NCBI GenBank assembly: GCA_030524285.1
Contig: JAUNGQ010000003.1
Coordinates: 1-64,000, forward strand
Length of the DNA: 64,000 nt
Origin: Eubacteriales bacterium
GTDB taxonomy: Bacteria; Bacillota; Clostridia; Oscillospirales; Butyricicoccaceae
Direction: 5' to 3'
Part shown: in pieces, positions 42,892 to 52,533 of the stretch
Layout: every line of letters begins with the position of its first letter
Position numbering within the stretch: the first letter of the stretch is position 1
Notes under the pieces: model-generated
What the model was told of the DNA's origin: nothing
The model's database searches: none
What the model saw: only the letters and a program-made list of their open reading frames with translations
Position numbers and translations under genes: made by a program

Positions 42892-42915
42892 AAAAACCGC
42901 CCGAAGGCGGTTTTT
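42892..42915 (-). terminator. Terminator of the lysozyme-SLH gene
   Basis: AAAAACCGCC-CGAA-GGCGGTTTTT is a perfect 10-base stem with a CGAA loop and works on either strand; on the minus strand it follows the GH25-SLH gene. Confidence 0.8.
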
Positions 42916-42941
42916 GGGTTTAAGATTTTATTGTGAGCACA

Positions 42942-44411
42942 TTATTCTGTTTTTTCCATCAGTGAGGCGGCGATACCGGTCAGGTACTCCATCAATATCT
43001 GTGCGCATTCTGCACGTGTTGTTGTACCGCGTGGCGCGAGTGTTGCGGCCGTGCGTCCGGAAACAATTTTGTTTGCAACAGCCCACTGCATCGGCGTGAC
43101 GGCATAGCCGGAAACAGAGGATGCATCTGTATAGCTCGACAGATCATCCAGCGTACTGACATCAATTTGATTGTTCTGAGAGAAACGATACAGTACAGAT
43201 ACAAGCTGTTCACGGGTGATAATGTCATTTACACCGAAGGTGCGATCGCCATAGCCCTGCATGATGTTGTTTTCTGCTGCCCACATAACCGCATCAGTAT
43301 ACCACCGTTTGTCTTGAATGTCGGAGAAGGTATTGGAATAGGTAACAGAAGGGCTTCCAGCGAAGCTGTATAAAATCTGCGCCATCATCGTGCGGGTCAG
43401 AGAGAGTGACGGCGAGAACAGCGTATCGGATGTACCAATCATCAGGTTGTTGGTGGAAACATATTCTACAGCCTTGGCATACCATGCAGAAGAGGAAACG
43501 TCTGCAAAGTTGATGGATGGCGTTGGTTTTTCCCAAGGAGCGGTTTCCCCCTGATAGAAACAGAAATTGCAGTCCGTATTGGCGCTGATACCATCCACTT
43601 TACCTTCAGAAGAATACTGCCAGTATTGATAGGAACCGGCATATTGTGTGTCTTGTGTGTAATTCGCAAGCCAGATCTGAGCCGCCTGACTGAGCTGCTC
43701 GGCATCATAGTTGCGCTCAAAGTAATTTTTGCTGGTATACAGCATTGGTTCATAGCCCGCAGCGCGGATTGTCTCACAGAATGCAAGGGCATTTTGCGTC
43801 ATTTCTTCTTTGGAAAGATCAGACAGAGCCAATCTACCGTTTTCATAAAACTCGAGATCTGCAATAATCGGAAGCTGGATATCGTAGGAAGCGATACGAT
43901 CTAAGGCAAAATTCGCCTCTTCGATTGCTTCATCGCGGGTCAATGCCTGACTGACTACATAAACACCAACCGGGATACCGGCGTCAATTGCACCTTCCAT
44001 GTATGTGGTAAATTTAGGGTCCTGATAGAGCGCATGACCGGGTAATAATTCGGTATCGGCATAACGCTTGCCAACCTGAATTATGGCAAAATCAATGCCG
44101 TCATTTTTTACTTTTGTCCAGTTGATATCATAATTCCATTTGGAGACATCAATGCCGTGTGCAACATTGTAGCCAGACGGAACCTGATAGGTTAGCTGTG
44201 TATATTTACTGTAAAGCGCGGTTTTATTGTTGGCAAAAATCTTGCTGAACACATCCTCATCGGAAAGAGAGGCATCTGCTGATTGTGCACTTTGTACGGA
44301 AGGAATTGTAGCTGGTTCAGTTGTCTGGATGGTATCGGCTGCAAGCACAGAGGGCAACGAGCCTGCTGTGCAGCAGAGCGCCAGAACAAGGGAAATCAGT
44401 CGTTTCTTCAT
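42942..44411 (-). CDS. Secreted GH25 lysozyme with three SLH domains
   Basis: A 489-residue exported cell-wall hydrolase. Signal peptide 1-24 (ALCCTAGSLPSVLA), a linker, a GH25 muramidase domain (about 80-275; HGIDVSKWNYDINW, then IIADLEFYENG with the catalytic acids), and three S-layer homology repeats (about 290-480; FADVSSSAWYAKAVEY, FSDIQDKRWYTDAVMW, then a third) that anchor proteins to pyruvylated wall polymer. It probably remodels peptidoglycan. ATG 44411 follows GGAGG. Confidence 0.93.
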   Translation of the reverse strand: MKKRLISLVLALCCTAGSLPSVLAADTIQTTEPATIPSVQSAQSADASLSDEDVFSKIFANNKTALYSKYTQLTYQVPSGYNVAHGIDVSKWNYDINWTKVKNDGIDFAIIQVGKRYADTELLPGHALYQDPKFTTYMEGAIDAGIPVGVYVVSQALTRDEAIEEANFALDRIASYDIQLPIIADLEFYENGRLALSDLSKEEMTQNALAFCETIRAAGYEPMLYTSKNYFERNYDAEQLSQAAQIWLANYTQDTQYAGSYQYWQYSSEGKVDGISANTDCNFCFYQGETAPWEKPTPSINFADVSSSAWYAKAVEYVSTNNLMIGTSDTLFSPSLSLTRTMMAQILYSFAGSPSVTYSNTFSDIQDKRWYTDAVMWAAENNIMQGYGDRTFGVNDIITREQLVSVLYRFSQNNQIDVSTLDDLSSYTDASSVSGYAVTPMQWAVANKIVSGRTAATLAPRGTTTRAECAQILMEYLTGIAASLMEKTE

Positions 44412-44560
44412 GAGAATCCTCCTTTTTGTCATTTGTAACCAATTTGTAATCTATTGCCTATTATGCCATAGATTATCAACGAAAGCAAGCATATTATGAA
44501 AAATAAGCTCGAAAATAGATAAAAATTATGTATTTTTGCAAAATAAACCAGTATTTTGCA

Positions 44561-44593
44561 AAAAAATAACGGCACCACGAAGTGTGGTGCCGC
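44561..44593 (-). terminator. Terminator of the FHA-RodA/FtsW-PBP operon
   Basis: CGGCACCAC (44571-44579) and GTGGTGCCG (44585-44593) pair perfectly; on the minus strand a T-rich stretch (TTATTTTTTT) follows. Confidence 0.8.
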
Positions 44594-44605
44594 GCCGCCT
44601 GTCCT

Positions 44606-46009
44606 TTAATCTTCCACGGAAGAAGAGGATTTGTTTGCATCATATGTTACAAGAGCGTCATAAATCTGATCGACAGAATTTTTGTAATAAATACCATCTT
44701 CATATTGATCTGCTGCCATGACAACAACGATATATTTCGGTGTATTGCCGTTGTCAGCATCAATTGCGCCGGATACAATCCATGCATTTGTACTGGTGCC
44801 AGTCTGGGCAGTACCGGTCTTGGCTGCAACAGTCCAACCGTCTGGACCGATGTAATCAAAGCCATAATGTCTGGCAGCGCCTTCCATCGCAGAAACAACC
44901 TTTTGTGCAGTTTCCGCAGAAGTGACTTGGGTCAGTACTTCCGGCGTATCCGTATACTCATCCGAGGTAGTGCCGTTGCCGGATACCATGGATTTAATCA
45001 TATACGGTTTCAGCATATTGCCGTCATTCAGGATTGCTTGGCATGCCATTGCCATATAGAGTGGTGTAACCTCTGTCTTGCCCTGACCGAAAGCAATGGA
45101 GCCGATTACCTCATCGCGTTCATCCTCAAAATCAAGGTTGGAGTTTAACGTTGTGAAGTCCAGCTCGATATTCTCACCCAGCTTGAACTTTTCAAGGCTT
45201 TGCCGCAAATTATCAGGGCCCATTTCAAGTGCCTTCGTGATAAAGTACACATTCGAGGAATAATAAATTGCATCATCCAGATCAATGTTGCCAAAGGAAC
45301 GGCTGTTATAGTTTGTAATTGTCTGACCATTTTTAAAGGTATAAGAGCCTTGGTCATGGACTGTCGTACCGTCTACGCCGTTGTCGATAACAGCACAGGC
45401 TGAAATAATTTTGAAATCGGAACCGGGAGCAAACGTAGATTTATAGGCATTTGGCAGGAACAAGCCGGTTTTCTGGCTGTATTCTGACCAATTGTCTTCC
45501 AACTGTGACGGGATAAATGTCGGGGTAGATGCAAGAGCAAGGATTTCACCGGTCTGTGCATCCAAAACAACAGAAGCAGCGTTCGGAAGATCAGAAATAG
45601 CCGCATATGCTGATTGCTGTAAATCAGCATCCAGCGTAATAGTGATATCATGACCGCGTTTGTTCTCCGAGGTACTTTTACTCGAAATCAGCTCAGAATT
45701 GAATTTGTTTTCCAGTCCGGTAGTGCCATAGATCGGAGAAAAATATCCGGTTACGGTAGAAAAAGCACGTTCATAATCGGAATTGTAGATACGGTCACCG
45801 TTGACTTTTTCCGAGGAATTCAATAGTGTACCATTGCGGTCATAAATCGAACCGCGGACATAAGTACGCTGTTTGGTTTCCTGCGCAGCAGCCTCACGGC
45901 TCTCCGGATTGCCCAGCGTCGTCCACACCAGTCCGGTTGCGACTGCGATTGCGCATACCAAAAATGCGGTCTGAATGCACTGTACGCGCCTTTTGAAGCT
46001 TGGAATCAT
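44606..46009 (-). CDS. Penicillin-binding protein transpeptidase (class B)
   Basis: A 467-residue class B PBP with an N-terminal membrane anchor (about 13-32) and the transpeptidase domain: active-site SXXK in PGSDFKII near residue 197, SSN near 252 and KTGTA near 395. It crosslinks peptidoglycan together with the SEDS protein encoded upstream. It lacks a PASTA region and is shorter than FtsI. Its ATG lies inside the end of the SEDS gene (116-base overlap), and its nearest AAGGAGGG is 13 bases away. Confidence 0.9.
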   Translation of the reverse strand: MIPSFKRRVQCIQTAFLVCAIAVATGLVWTTLGNPESREAAAQETKQRTYVRGSIYDRNGTLLNSSEKVNGDRIYNSDYERAFSTVTGYFSPIYGTTGLENKFNSELISSKSTSENKRGHDITITLDADLQQSAYAAISDLPNAASVVLDAQTGEILALASTPTFIPSQLEDNWSEYSQKTGLFLPNAYKSTFAPGSDFKIISACAVIDNGVDGTTVHDQGSYTFKNGQTITNYNSRSFGNIDLDDAIYYSSNVYFITKALEMGPDNLRQSLEKFKLGENIELDFTTLNSNLDFEDERDEVIGSIAFGQGKTEVTPLYMAMACQAILNDGNMLKPYMIKSMVSGNGTTSDEYTDTPEVLTQVTSAETAQKVVSAMEGAARHYGFDYIGPDGWTVAAKTGTAQTGTSTNAWIVSGAIDADNGNTPKYIVVVMAADQYEDGIYYKNSVDQIYDALVTYDANKSSSSVED

Positions 46010-47369
46010 AGCTGGAATAGTCCCTCCTTCCGTTCCAGAGGTTTCCGGCGGAAATCACGAGGATGACCGCCAATATGATAAAGGTTGTCATAAGCGAAGT
46101 ACCGCCGCGGGAAATGAGCGGCAATGTAATACCGGTCAGCGGGAACATACCGATGGAGCCACCGATAATAATAAATGCCTGTAAAATCAGCTGAAAACAC
46201 AGACCAGCGCAAACAGCCTGATGATACCGGTCCGGACAATGGAAATAAATGCGGGTACCACGGATCAGCAACAGGCCGAACAGGATACAAACGGTCAGTG
46301 CAATGATCAGGCCACAGCGTTCTGTCAGGGCAGGGAAAACCATGTCGTTGGTTGGATTGGACAACGGTGTTGTGGTGTCACTGCCAAACAGATTGGAATT
46401 TAGCAAAGCTTTGCGAGCCTGTAGAATCTGATAGCTGGCACCCTGTGGATCAATACTCGGATCGAGCCAGACCGCAAAACGGTTGACAATTTTATTGACC
46501 TGATTCAATATAAATTGCATTGGGCCGAAATTGCTGGAGCCACCGGTAATTTTCAGAAGTGATAAACAGCATGCTGCTGCTGCCGCACCGGCTGCGATCA
46601 GAATACTGAAAACCGAAGCAAATACTTTAATATCCGGTACGAACAGAAACAGAAAGCAAAGAAAGGTACACAGGATCAGAAGGAAGGTACCAAACTCGCC
46701 CTGAATGCCAAGGAATCCCAGATTCATCAGGGTCACAATAATCGATACCCAGATACGTTTTTTCCCTGGCTGATTTTTGGTACAAAGCAGACCTGCCATG
46801 ACCAATACATAGATAATTTTATTAAATTCTGACGGCTGAACAGACATACCGCCAACGCTGATCCAGTTGCGCACACCACCGCCTACAGCAGCGCCGAGAA
46901 CCAGTGTGGCAAGATACAGAAAAATGGATACGGCAATCAGGAATGTAGTGCCGCGTGCCGATGCAATATGCGGACCCGGAAATACCTTATAGGTAAAGCC
47001 GGCAATCAGTGCAGCAGCAGCGGACAGCACGTAAATAATCATCAGAGATGTAGGGCGTCCATCCTCTTTCATCAGCATACACTGAATCATGGTGCCAAAG
47101 GTCAGAAGCATAGCGGCATCCAGAAAAAACGGTACGTCGGCATGCATCCGGCGGACAAAAAACCAGCCGCCATAGGTAATGACTGCCAGCGGAATCATCA
47201 TATAAAAATATGCGGTGCCGCGCCCGCTTACCATAACTGTAAGCAGAGAAACCAGCTGGAACAGAATAAACAGTACAAGCGTTTGTGCGCCGAGATACTT
47301 TTGGTCTGAACGAGCCGGTTCCTTCATTTTCATCTTTGGTGCTTTTTTGGAAAAATTTTTTTTGGCCAT
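45894..47369 (-). CDS. FtsW/RodA/SpoVE-family SEDS protein
   Basis: A 491-residue membrane glycosyltransferase of the SEDS family with about ten to twelve spans. Family motifs include RNWISVGGMSVQPSEFNKI near 185 and the ending GMFPLTGITLPLISRGGTSLM near 420. It polymerises lipid II with the partner PBP. I use ATG 47369; the extended ribosome site GGAGGTGAT at the end of the FHA gene is 10 bases upstream. The last ~38 residues are highly charged and overlap the PBP start. Confidence 0.9.
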   Translation of the reverse strand: MAKKNFSKKAPKMKMKEPARSDQKYLGAQTLVLFILFQLVSLLTVMVSGRGTAYFYMMIPLAVITYGGWFFVRRMHADVPFFLDAAMLLTFGTMIQCMLMKEDGRPTSLMIIYVLSAAAALIAGFTYKVFPGPHIASARGTTFLIAVSIFLYLATLVLGAAVGGGVRNWISVGGMSVQPSEFNKIIYVLVMAGLLCTKNQPGKKRIWVSIIVTLMNLGFLGIQGEFGTFLLILCTFLCFLFLFVPDIKVFASVFSILIAAGAAAAACCLSLLKITGGSSNFGPMQFILNQVNKIVNRFAVWLDPSIDPQGASYQILQARKALLNSNLFGSDTTTPLSNPTNDMVFPALTERCGLIIALTVCILFGLLLIRGTRIYFHCPDRYHQAVCAGLCFQLILQAFIIIGGSIGMFPLTGITLPLISRGGTSLMTTFIILAVILVISAGNLWNGRRDYSSYDSKLQKARTVHSDRIFGMRNRSRNRTGVDDAGQSGEP

Positions 47370-47380
47370 AACGGTCTGAA

Positions 47381-47860
47381 TCACCTCCGGATAAACTGTG
47401 TATCATCGGATACGTCATCTATCGCACGTTCAATCTGCAAAACTGTAGTACCGAGCTGGATACGCTCACCGCCAACAATTGCGATTTCAGAACGGGGAAC
47501 CTTATTTACAATTGTACCGTTGAGGGAGCCAAGATCGCGGAGGCAAACCTGCCCGTTTTTGCGGAACAGTTCTGCGTGCTGACGAGATACAGTGGAATCT
47601 GTAATGATCAGATCATTGTCGTTGCGACTGCCGATGGTAAATGGATAATGTGTAACCGGCACACGGCGGCCCACATATACCAGAAAGAACTCAATCGGTG
47701 TCTGAGAAGCAGGCTTCGCAGGGGTTTTTTCCGGCTTTTTGGGATCTGGCTTTGCTTCCGTAGAAGGCTGGTCAGAAGTCGCAAAACGGTTTGCTTTTAC
47801 TATAATAAGTAATGCCAGAATAATAATAACGGCGATCAAGATCGGTTTTAAAAAACTCAT
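47381..47860 (-). CDS. Membrane-anchored FHA-domain protein
   Basis: A 159-residue protein with an N-terminal membrane segment (residues 5-20), a Pro/Lys-rich linker (about 30-55) and a cytosolic FHA domain (FTIGSRNDNDLII, STVSRQHAELF, LGSLNGTIVN) that binds phosphothreonine. It likely couples Ser/Thr kinase signals to the SEDS-PBP pair that follows in the operon, as in FHA-RodA-PbpA loci of Gram-positives. ATG 47860 follows GGAGG. Confidence 0.9.
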   Translation of the reverse strand: MSFLKPILIAVIIILALLIIVKANRFATSDQPSTEAKPDPKKPEKTPAKPASQTPIEFFLVYVGRRVPVTHYPFTIGSRNDNDLIITDSTVSRQHAELFRKNGQVCLRDLGSLNGTIVNKVPRSEIAIVGGERIQLGTTVLQIERAIDDVSDDTQFIRR

Positions 47861-48048
47861 AGGTATTCCTCCTGTGCTCTTCATATTATAGCATAAAAAA
47901 TCAAATTGCAAATAGTTTTTGTAAAATATATCGAGAATACTTGAAAATTGAAGTTTTGTTTACAAATTAGCTGAGGATTTTTTTGATAAATTAGGCAAAA
48001 CGATTAAAAAAACAGCAATGACCTAACAAATCCTTAACACTTGATGGC

Positions 48049-48077
48049 TTGTTTCAGATGCAGACGGTTGTTATAAT
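48049..48077 (+). promoter_or_regulatory. Probable promoter of the KdpDE-like pair
   Basis: TTGTTT (48049-48054), a 17-base spacer and a perfect TATAAT (48072-48077), 61 bases before the kinase start. Confidence 0.6.
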
Positions 48078-48138
48078 AAAAGATAATCTGTCGAAAAAAC
48101 ACAAGCCTGTGAAGTGGACAGGAAAGGAGATAACGTTT

Positions 48139-49668
48139 ATGAGTACGAATGGAAAGGAAAAAAAGCGAAAACGCTTTCATATAAACCGGCGCAATGTACT
48201 GGATTTCTTTAGCACAGTGGCAATTATCCTTGTAGCAGTTGGTGCGTCCACGCTGCTGGTCAAGCTCAGCAGCAGCTCAGCTAATGTTGCAGCTGTGTTT
48301 ACACTGGCAGTCCTGCTGGTAGCACGCATGACAGAAGGGTATGGATGGGGGATTCTGGCATCCGTCATCGGTGTATTTGCAGTAAATTATGCTTTCACAG
48401 CTCCATATTATAAGTTTAATTTTACAACGGCTGGATATCCCGTTATTTTTATATCATTGCTGCTGATTGCGGTTATTACCAGTGCTTCAACCGGAAATGT
48501 AAAGCAGCAGGCACGCCGTGCGCGTGCCAGTGAGCAGCGTGTACGCAGGTTGTATGATTTTTCTCAGCAGCTTGCCAGCGCACATAATGGGGAACAGATG
48601 ATCCAGCTCACCATGCAGTATCTGCATGAGCAGCTCGACTGCCCGGTGCTGTATTTAAAGAAAGCAGACGACATAGCTAAAAATGAAGAGCTGATGTGCG
48701 GAGAAATAGGTGGATTTGTTTCGGCCTCAATTGAGCATACTGCGGTTTGCGATTGCTTTGACAAGATATGTGATACCGGTGCAGGAACAACCTATGCACC
48801 ATTTGCACAATTCCGATATATTCCACTGACCTGTGGCAGAAATATGCTTGGCTGTGTCGGCTTGCTGTTGCGTGACCGCAAGGTGGCAGATGAAACCTTT
48901 GAGCATGTCCGTGCGATTCTGGCGCAGACCGGTATTTCTCTCGAACGGCAGATGCTTGCGGAGGAACGGAATCGGGCAGCAATGGCAGCAGACCGTGAGA
49001 AGCTGCGAAACAATTTGCTGCGGACTATTTCTCATGATCTGCGTACACCGTTGACTGGTATTATCGGCGCATCGGCGGCGATTGAGGAAAATGGGGAGCA
49101 GATTGGACGTGTGGAAACCCAAAAGCTTGCTGCTGATATTCATGAGGATGCGGAATGGCTGCTGCGGATGGTGGAAAACCTGCTTTCTGTTACAAGAGTT
49201 TCTCAGACGACAGAATTGAAAAAGTCAGTAGAACCGGCAGAAGAGGTTATTGCAGAGGCTGTTTTGCGCTGCAAAAAACGTTTTCCAGATGCACAGGTCC
49301 GTGTCCAGCTTCCGGAGGAAATGCTGTTTATTCCAATGGATGTTACGTTAATTGTACAGGTACTGATTAATCTGATTGAAAATGCGATCCGTTATGCCGG
49401 AACGCCAATTGATATCAGTTTACGGCGTAATGGAAATACGGCAGAATTTTTGGTACGGGATTTTGGACCGGGAATTGAGGGAAGCACAAAGGATACGCTG
49501 TTTGAATCTGCACAGGTGCAGACGGATAGCAGACGCGGCGGTTTGGGAATCGGGCTAACGCTTTGCCGTTCCATTATTACGGCGCATGGCGGAACGATTT
49601 CACAAAGAAATCATCTGGATGGCGGCGCTCAGTTTGTATTCACTTTGCCACTGGAGGAGGAAGCATGA
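48139..49668 (+). CDS. KdpD-like sensor histidine kinase lacking the N-terminal KdpD/Usp domains
   Basis: A 509-residue kinase. Four hydrophobic spans (about 20-110; DUF4118 type, as in KdpD) are followed by a GAF-like region, the HisKA box with phospho-His in ISHDLRTPLTG near residue 300, and HATPase motifs NLIENAIRYAG, DFGPGI and GLGIGLTLC. The classical cytosolic KdpD domain before the membrane region is absent. ATG 48139 follows AAGGAG. Overlaps its response regulator by 4 bases. The signal is probably K+ or turgor by homology only. Confidence 0.88.
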   Translation: MSTNGKEKKRKRFHINRRNVLDFFSTVAIILVAVGASTLLVKLSSSSANVAAVFTLAVLLVARMTEGYGWGILASVIGVFAVNYAFTAPYYKFNFTTAGYPVIFISLLLIAVITSASTGNVKQQARRARASEQRVRRLYDFSQQLASAHNGEQMIQLTMQYLHEQLDCPVLYLKKADDIAKNEELMCGEIGGFVSASIEHTAVCDCFDKICDTGAGTTYAPFAQFRYIPLTCGRNMLGCVGLLLRDRKVADETFEHVRAILAQTGISLERQMLAEERNRAAMAADREKLRNNLLRTISHDLRTPLTGIIGASAAIEENGEQIGRVETQKLAADIHEDAEWLLRMVENLLSVTRVSQTTELKKSVEPAEEVIAEAVLRCKKRFPDAQVRVQLPEEMLFIPMDVTLIVQVLINLIENAIRYAGTPIDISLRRNGNTAEFLVRDFGPGIEGSTKDTLFESAQVQTDSRRGGLGIGLTLCRSIITAHGGTISQRNHLDGGAQFVFTLPLEEEA

Positions 49669-50363
49669 ACAAGGAAACAATTTTAATTGTAGAAGATGAG
49701 CAGCCGATTGCCCATGTACTGACAACTGTGCTTTCAGCCAATGGATATCATACATTACAGGCAGAAACTGGCAGTCTTGCACGTTCTATTATCAATTCAC
49801 ATTGTCCGAATCTGATTTTGCTGGATCTTGGTTTGCCGGATATGGATGGCCTGGAGCTGCTGCGCTGGCTCAGGAGCTGGTCCGGCGTCCCGGTTCTGGT
49901 TGTATCTGCACGGGAAGAGGAACTGCAAAAGGTTGAGGCGCTGGATTTGGGGGCAGACGATTATATTACCAAACCATTTGGTACTTCCGAGCTGTTAGCA
50001 CGTATTCGGACTGCACTGCGCCATCAGGCGAAGCTGGATTCCGGTGATGATTTGCCACGCGGCAGTTATACTGTAAAAGACCTGACAGTGGATTTTGAGC
50101 GCCGTCAGGTGACTGTAGCAGGGCAGTTGATTCATTTGACCCAGATCGAATATAAAATCGTAGAGCTGATTGCACGCCGTCCAGGCCGTGTGTTGACCTA
50201 TGACTATATTATCAGCCGTATCTGGGGTCCATATGCCACGGATAACAACCGCATTCTGCGCGTCAACATGGCGCATATCCGGCGCAAGCTGGAACAGAAC
50301 CCGGCGGAGCCATATTATATCCGAACGGAAATTGGTGTGGGCTACCGTATGGCGGAAGAATAA
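49665..50363 (+). CDS. KdpE-like response regulator (OmpR family)
   Basis: A 232-residue regulator with a receiver domain (EDEQP near 10, phospho-Asp in LLDLGLPDMDG near 55, YITKPFG near 103) and a C-terminal winged helix (HLTQIEYKIVELIARRPGRVLTYDYI). KdpE family membership comes from the LTQIEYKIV/HIRRKLE signatures and the partner kinase. No kdpFABC pump genes are in the window, so targets are unknown. Start after GGAGGAGG. Confidence 0.9.
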   Translation: MNKETILIVEDEQPIAHVLTTVLSANGYHTLQAETGSLARSIINSHCPNLILLDLGLPDMDGLELLRWLRSWSGVPVLVVSAREEELQKVEALDLGADDYITKPFGTSELLARIRTALRHQAKLDSGDDLPRGSYTVKDLTVDFERRQVTVAGQLIHLTQIEYKIVELIARRPGRVLTYDYIISRIWGPYATDNNRILRVNMAHIRRKLEQNPAEPYYIRTEIGVGYRMAEE

Positions 50364-50380
50364 GCGTAAAACATGGAAAA

Positions 50381-50415
50381 AAACCTGAGCGGACAAACTA
50401 TCCACTCAGGTTTTT
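50381..50415 (+). terminator. Terminator after the response regulator
   Basis: AAACCTGAG-C-GGA pairs with TCC-A-CTCAGGTTT and ends in a T run; it can also stop the convergent gene on the other strand. Confidence 0.8.
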
Positions 50416-50416
50416 G

Positions 50417-50824
50417 TTATCCCATATGTATATATCCGAGGGAAAGCTCGGGCTTTTCATGCACAATCAGCAAAATTTTGATATGCGGCTTTTCCATTTT
50501 CAGCCGAATCCGCTTGATATAAACATGATATCGGTATTTTTCCACATAATGATGATAGGTTTTGGAATCTTTTTCACTTAGCCTGCCGATTTCCTCGCCG
50601 TTTTCCGTGATAACAGTGCAGTTGGAGCCGTTGGAATCGCAGATAATAAATACCGGCTGTCCCTTGGTGCAGGAATCGATGATTTGCCGACGTGATTTTT
50701 TGCCTGTGCCCTTTAGCTTCCAGACAAGGCGGACATCGCCATTGACAGCAGGGGCAGGAATCTGCACTCCTGTTTGTTCATAAACTGCCTGCACATGTTT
50801 TTCACGCAGTTCGGATTGTTCCAT
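50417..50824 (-). CDS. Protein of unknown function
   Basis: A 135-residue basic protein. The centre (GQPVFIICDSNGSNCTVITENGEEIGRLSEKD) has the look of a small beta-rich HIRAN-like module, and the C-terminal third is rich in Lys/Arg/His (KYRYHVYIKRIRLKME). No confident family. Single gene between the Kdp-like pair and pdxS. Confidence 0.6.
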   Translation of the reverse strand: MEQSELREKHVQAVYEQTGVQIPAPAVNGDVRLVWKLKGTGKKSRRQIIDSCTKGQPVFIICDSNGSNCTVITENGEEIGRLSEKDSKTYHHYVEKYRYHVYIKRIRLKMEKPHIKILLIVHEKPELSLGYIHMG

Positions 50825-51050
50825 TGCAGCATCCTCCGTTCCCTGTTGCTAACTGTTTATTATCATACCATATTTTTTATATGCAATCAATGTTTGCAGG
50901 ATAAAATCATGAAAGATGCAAGATAAACTGTGCTGAGAAAAAATATAAAAATTGGATATTTATTAATATACAGTTTGTAGTATACTAATATCAAAGTGAA
51001 ATCGCGCGATCTTTCCAATCATAAATTCATTATATTTGCGAGGGATTCTT

Positions 51051-51923
51051 ATGTCTGAACGTTATGAATTGAATAAACAGTTGGCACAGATGCTAAAAGG
51101 CGGCGTTATTATGGATGTTACAACGCCGGAACAGGCAAAAATTGCAGAACAGGCAGGCGCATGCGCCGTCATGGCTCTGGAACGCATTCCTGCGGATATC
51201 CGTGCAGCGGGTGGTGTATCCCGCATGAGTGACCCGAAAATGATTAAGGGTATTCAGCAGGCAGTCAGCATTCCGGTTATGGCGAAGGTCCGTATTGGAC
51301 ATATTGCAGAAGCACAGATTTTGCAGGCAATTGAGATTGATTACATTGATGAGTCTGAAGTGCTGTCGCCGGCAGACGATATCTATCACATTGATAAAAC
51401 AAAATTTGACGTACCGTTTGTCTGCGGTGCGCGCGACCTTGGGGAAGCGCTGCGTCGTATCGCTGAGGGAGCCTCCATGATCCGTACCAAGGGTGAACCG
51501 GGCACTGGCGATGTTGTACAGGCAGTGCGCCATATGCGCAAGATGATGCAGGAAATCCGCAGAGTTTCTTCCATGCAGGAAGATGAACTGTATGAAGCGG
51601 CGAAGCAGCTACAGGTTCCATATGACTTGCTCAAGCAGGTAAAGGAAACCGGACGCCTGCCGGTTGTTAACTTTGCAGCAGGCGGCGTAGCAACACCTGC
51701 GGATGCGGCGCTGATGATGCAGCTTGGCGCAGAGGGCGTTTTTGTCGGTTCTGGTATCTTCAAATCGGGTGATCCGGCAAAGCGTGCAGCTGCTATTGTA
51801 CAGGCAGTTACGAATTACAATGATCCGTATAAGCTGGCCGAGCTGTCAGAGGATTTAGGTGAAGCAATGGTTGGTATCAATCCGCAGGAAATCCGTCTGA
51901 TTATGGAGGAACGCGGACAATGA
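51051..51923 (+). CDS. pdxS: Pyridoxal 5'-phosphate synthase subunit PdxS
   Basis: A 290-residue TIM-barrel synthase that makes PLP from ribose 5-phosphate, glyceraldehyde 3-phosphate and ammonia from PdxT. Family motifs [33 protein letters not shown] and [12 protein letters not shown] are intact, with the catalytic lysines in VMAKVRIG and [14 protein letters not shown] 51051 follows GAGGGA. PLP is needed by several window enzymes (cysK, the desulfurase). Confidence 0.97.
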   Translation: MSERYELNKQLAQMLKGGVIMDVTTPEQAKIAEQAGACAVMALERIPADIRAAGGVSRMSDPKMIKGIQQAVSIPVMAKVRIGHIAEAQILQAIEIDYIDESEVLSPADDIYHIDKTKFDVPFVCGARDLGEALRRIAEGASMIRTKGEPGTGDVVQAVRHMRKMMQEIRRVSSMQEDELYEAAKQLQVPYDLLKQVKETGRLPVVNFAAGGVATPADAALMMQLGAEGVFVGSGIFKSGDPAKRAAAIVQAVTNYNDPYKLAELSEDLGEAMVGINPQEIRLIMEERGQ

Positions 51924-52498
51924 TCATCGGTGTTCTTGCATTACAGGGGGCCTTTGTCGAGCATGAGCAACGGCTGGAGGAATTGGGCGCACAGTCTGTC
52001 CAGCTCCGTTGTGCAGAGGACTTGCAACAGTCGCTCGATGGCTTGATTCTGCCGGGGGGAGAATCGACTGTAATGGGAAAGCTGCTGCGGGAGCTGGATA
52101 TGCTGGAACCGATCCGGGAGAAGATTCGGTCCGGTTTGCCGGTATTGGGAACGTGTGCAGGCTTGTTGCTGCTGGCAGAAACAATAGAAAATGACAGCAG
52201 AAAGCATCTGGCCACGATGTCCATGACAGCAAGCCGGAATGCATACGGCAGACAGCTGGGAAGCTTTTATACGGAGCAGCGTTTTGCAGATGACAAAATT
52301 ATCCCGATGACCTTCATCCGTGCGCCATATATCAAAGATGTTGGCGAAGGGGTTTCGGTATTGGCTTCTGTAGATGGAAGAATTGTTGCTGCAAGACAGA
52401 GAAACCAGCTGGTGACAGCATTCCATCCGGAGCTGAATGACGATACCACTGTTCATGCATATTTTCTAAGTATGGTATCAGAATATAAAGAAGGATAA
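51920..52498 (+). CDS. pdxT: Pyridoxal 5'-phosphate synthase glutaminase subunit PdxT
   Basis: A 192-residue class I glutaminase that channels ammonia to PdxS. GALALQGAF-like [11 protein letters not shown] at the start, LPGGEST near 46, the nucleophile Cys in [12 protein letters not shown] near 78 and FHPEL near 167 are all present. Its ATG overlaps the pdxS stop by 4 bases. Confidence 0.97.
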   Translation: MIIGVLALQGAFVEHEQRLEELGAQSVQLRCAEDLQQSLDGLILPGGESTVMGKLLRELDMLEPIREKIRSGLPVLGTCAGLLLLAETIENDSRKHLATMSMTASRNAYGRQLGSFYTEQRFADDKIIPMTFIRAPYIKDVGEGVSVLASVDGRIVAARQRNQLVTAFHPELNDDTTVHAYFLSMVSEYKEG

Positions 52499-52501
52499 TT
52501 T

Positions 52502-52525
52502 GAGCCGGGAATGTATTCCCGGCTC
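52502..52525. terminator. Palindromic hairpin between pdxT and the convergent gene
   Basis: GAGCCGGGAAT and ATTCCCGGCTC pair perfectly with only two bases between, so the effective loop opens the inner A/T pairs. No T run follows; a role as a shared terminator is likely but weak. Confidence 0.6.
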
Positions 52526-52533
52526 AGCCTGTA

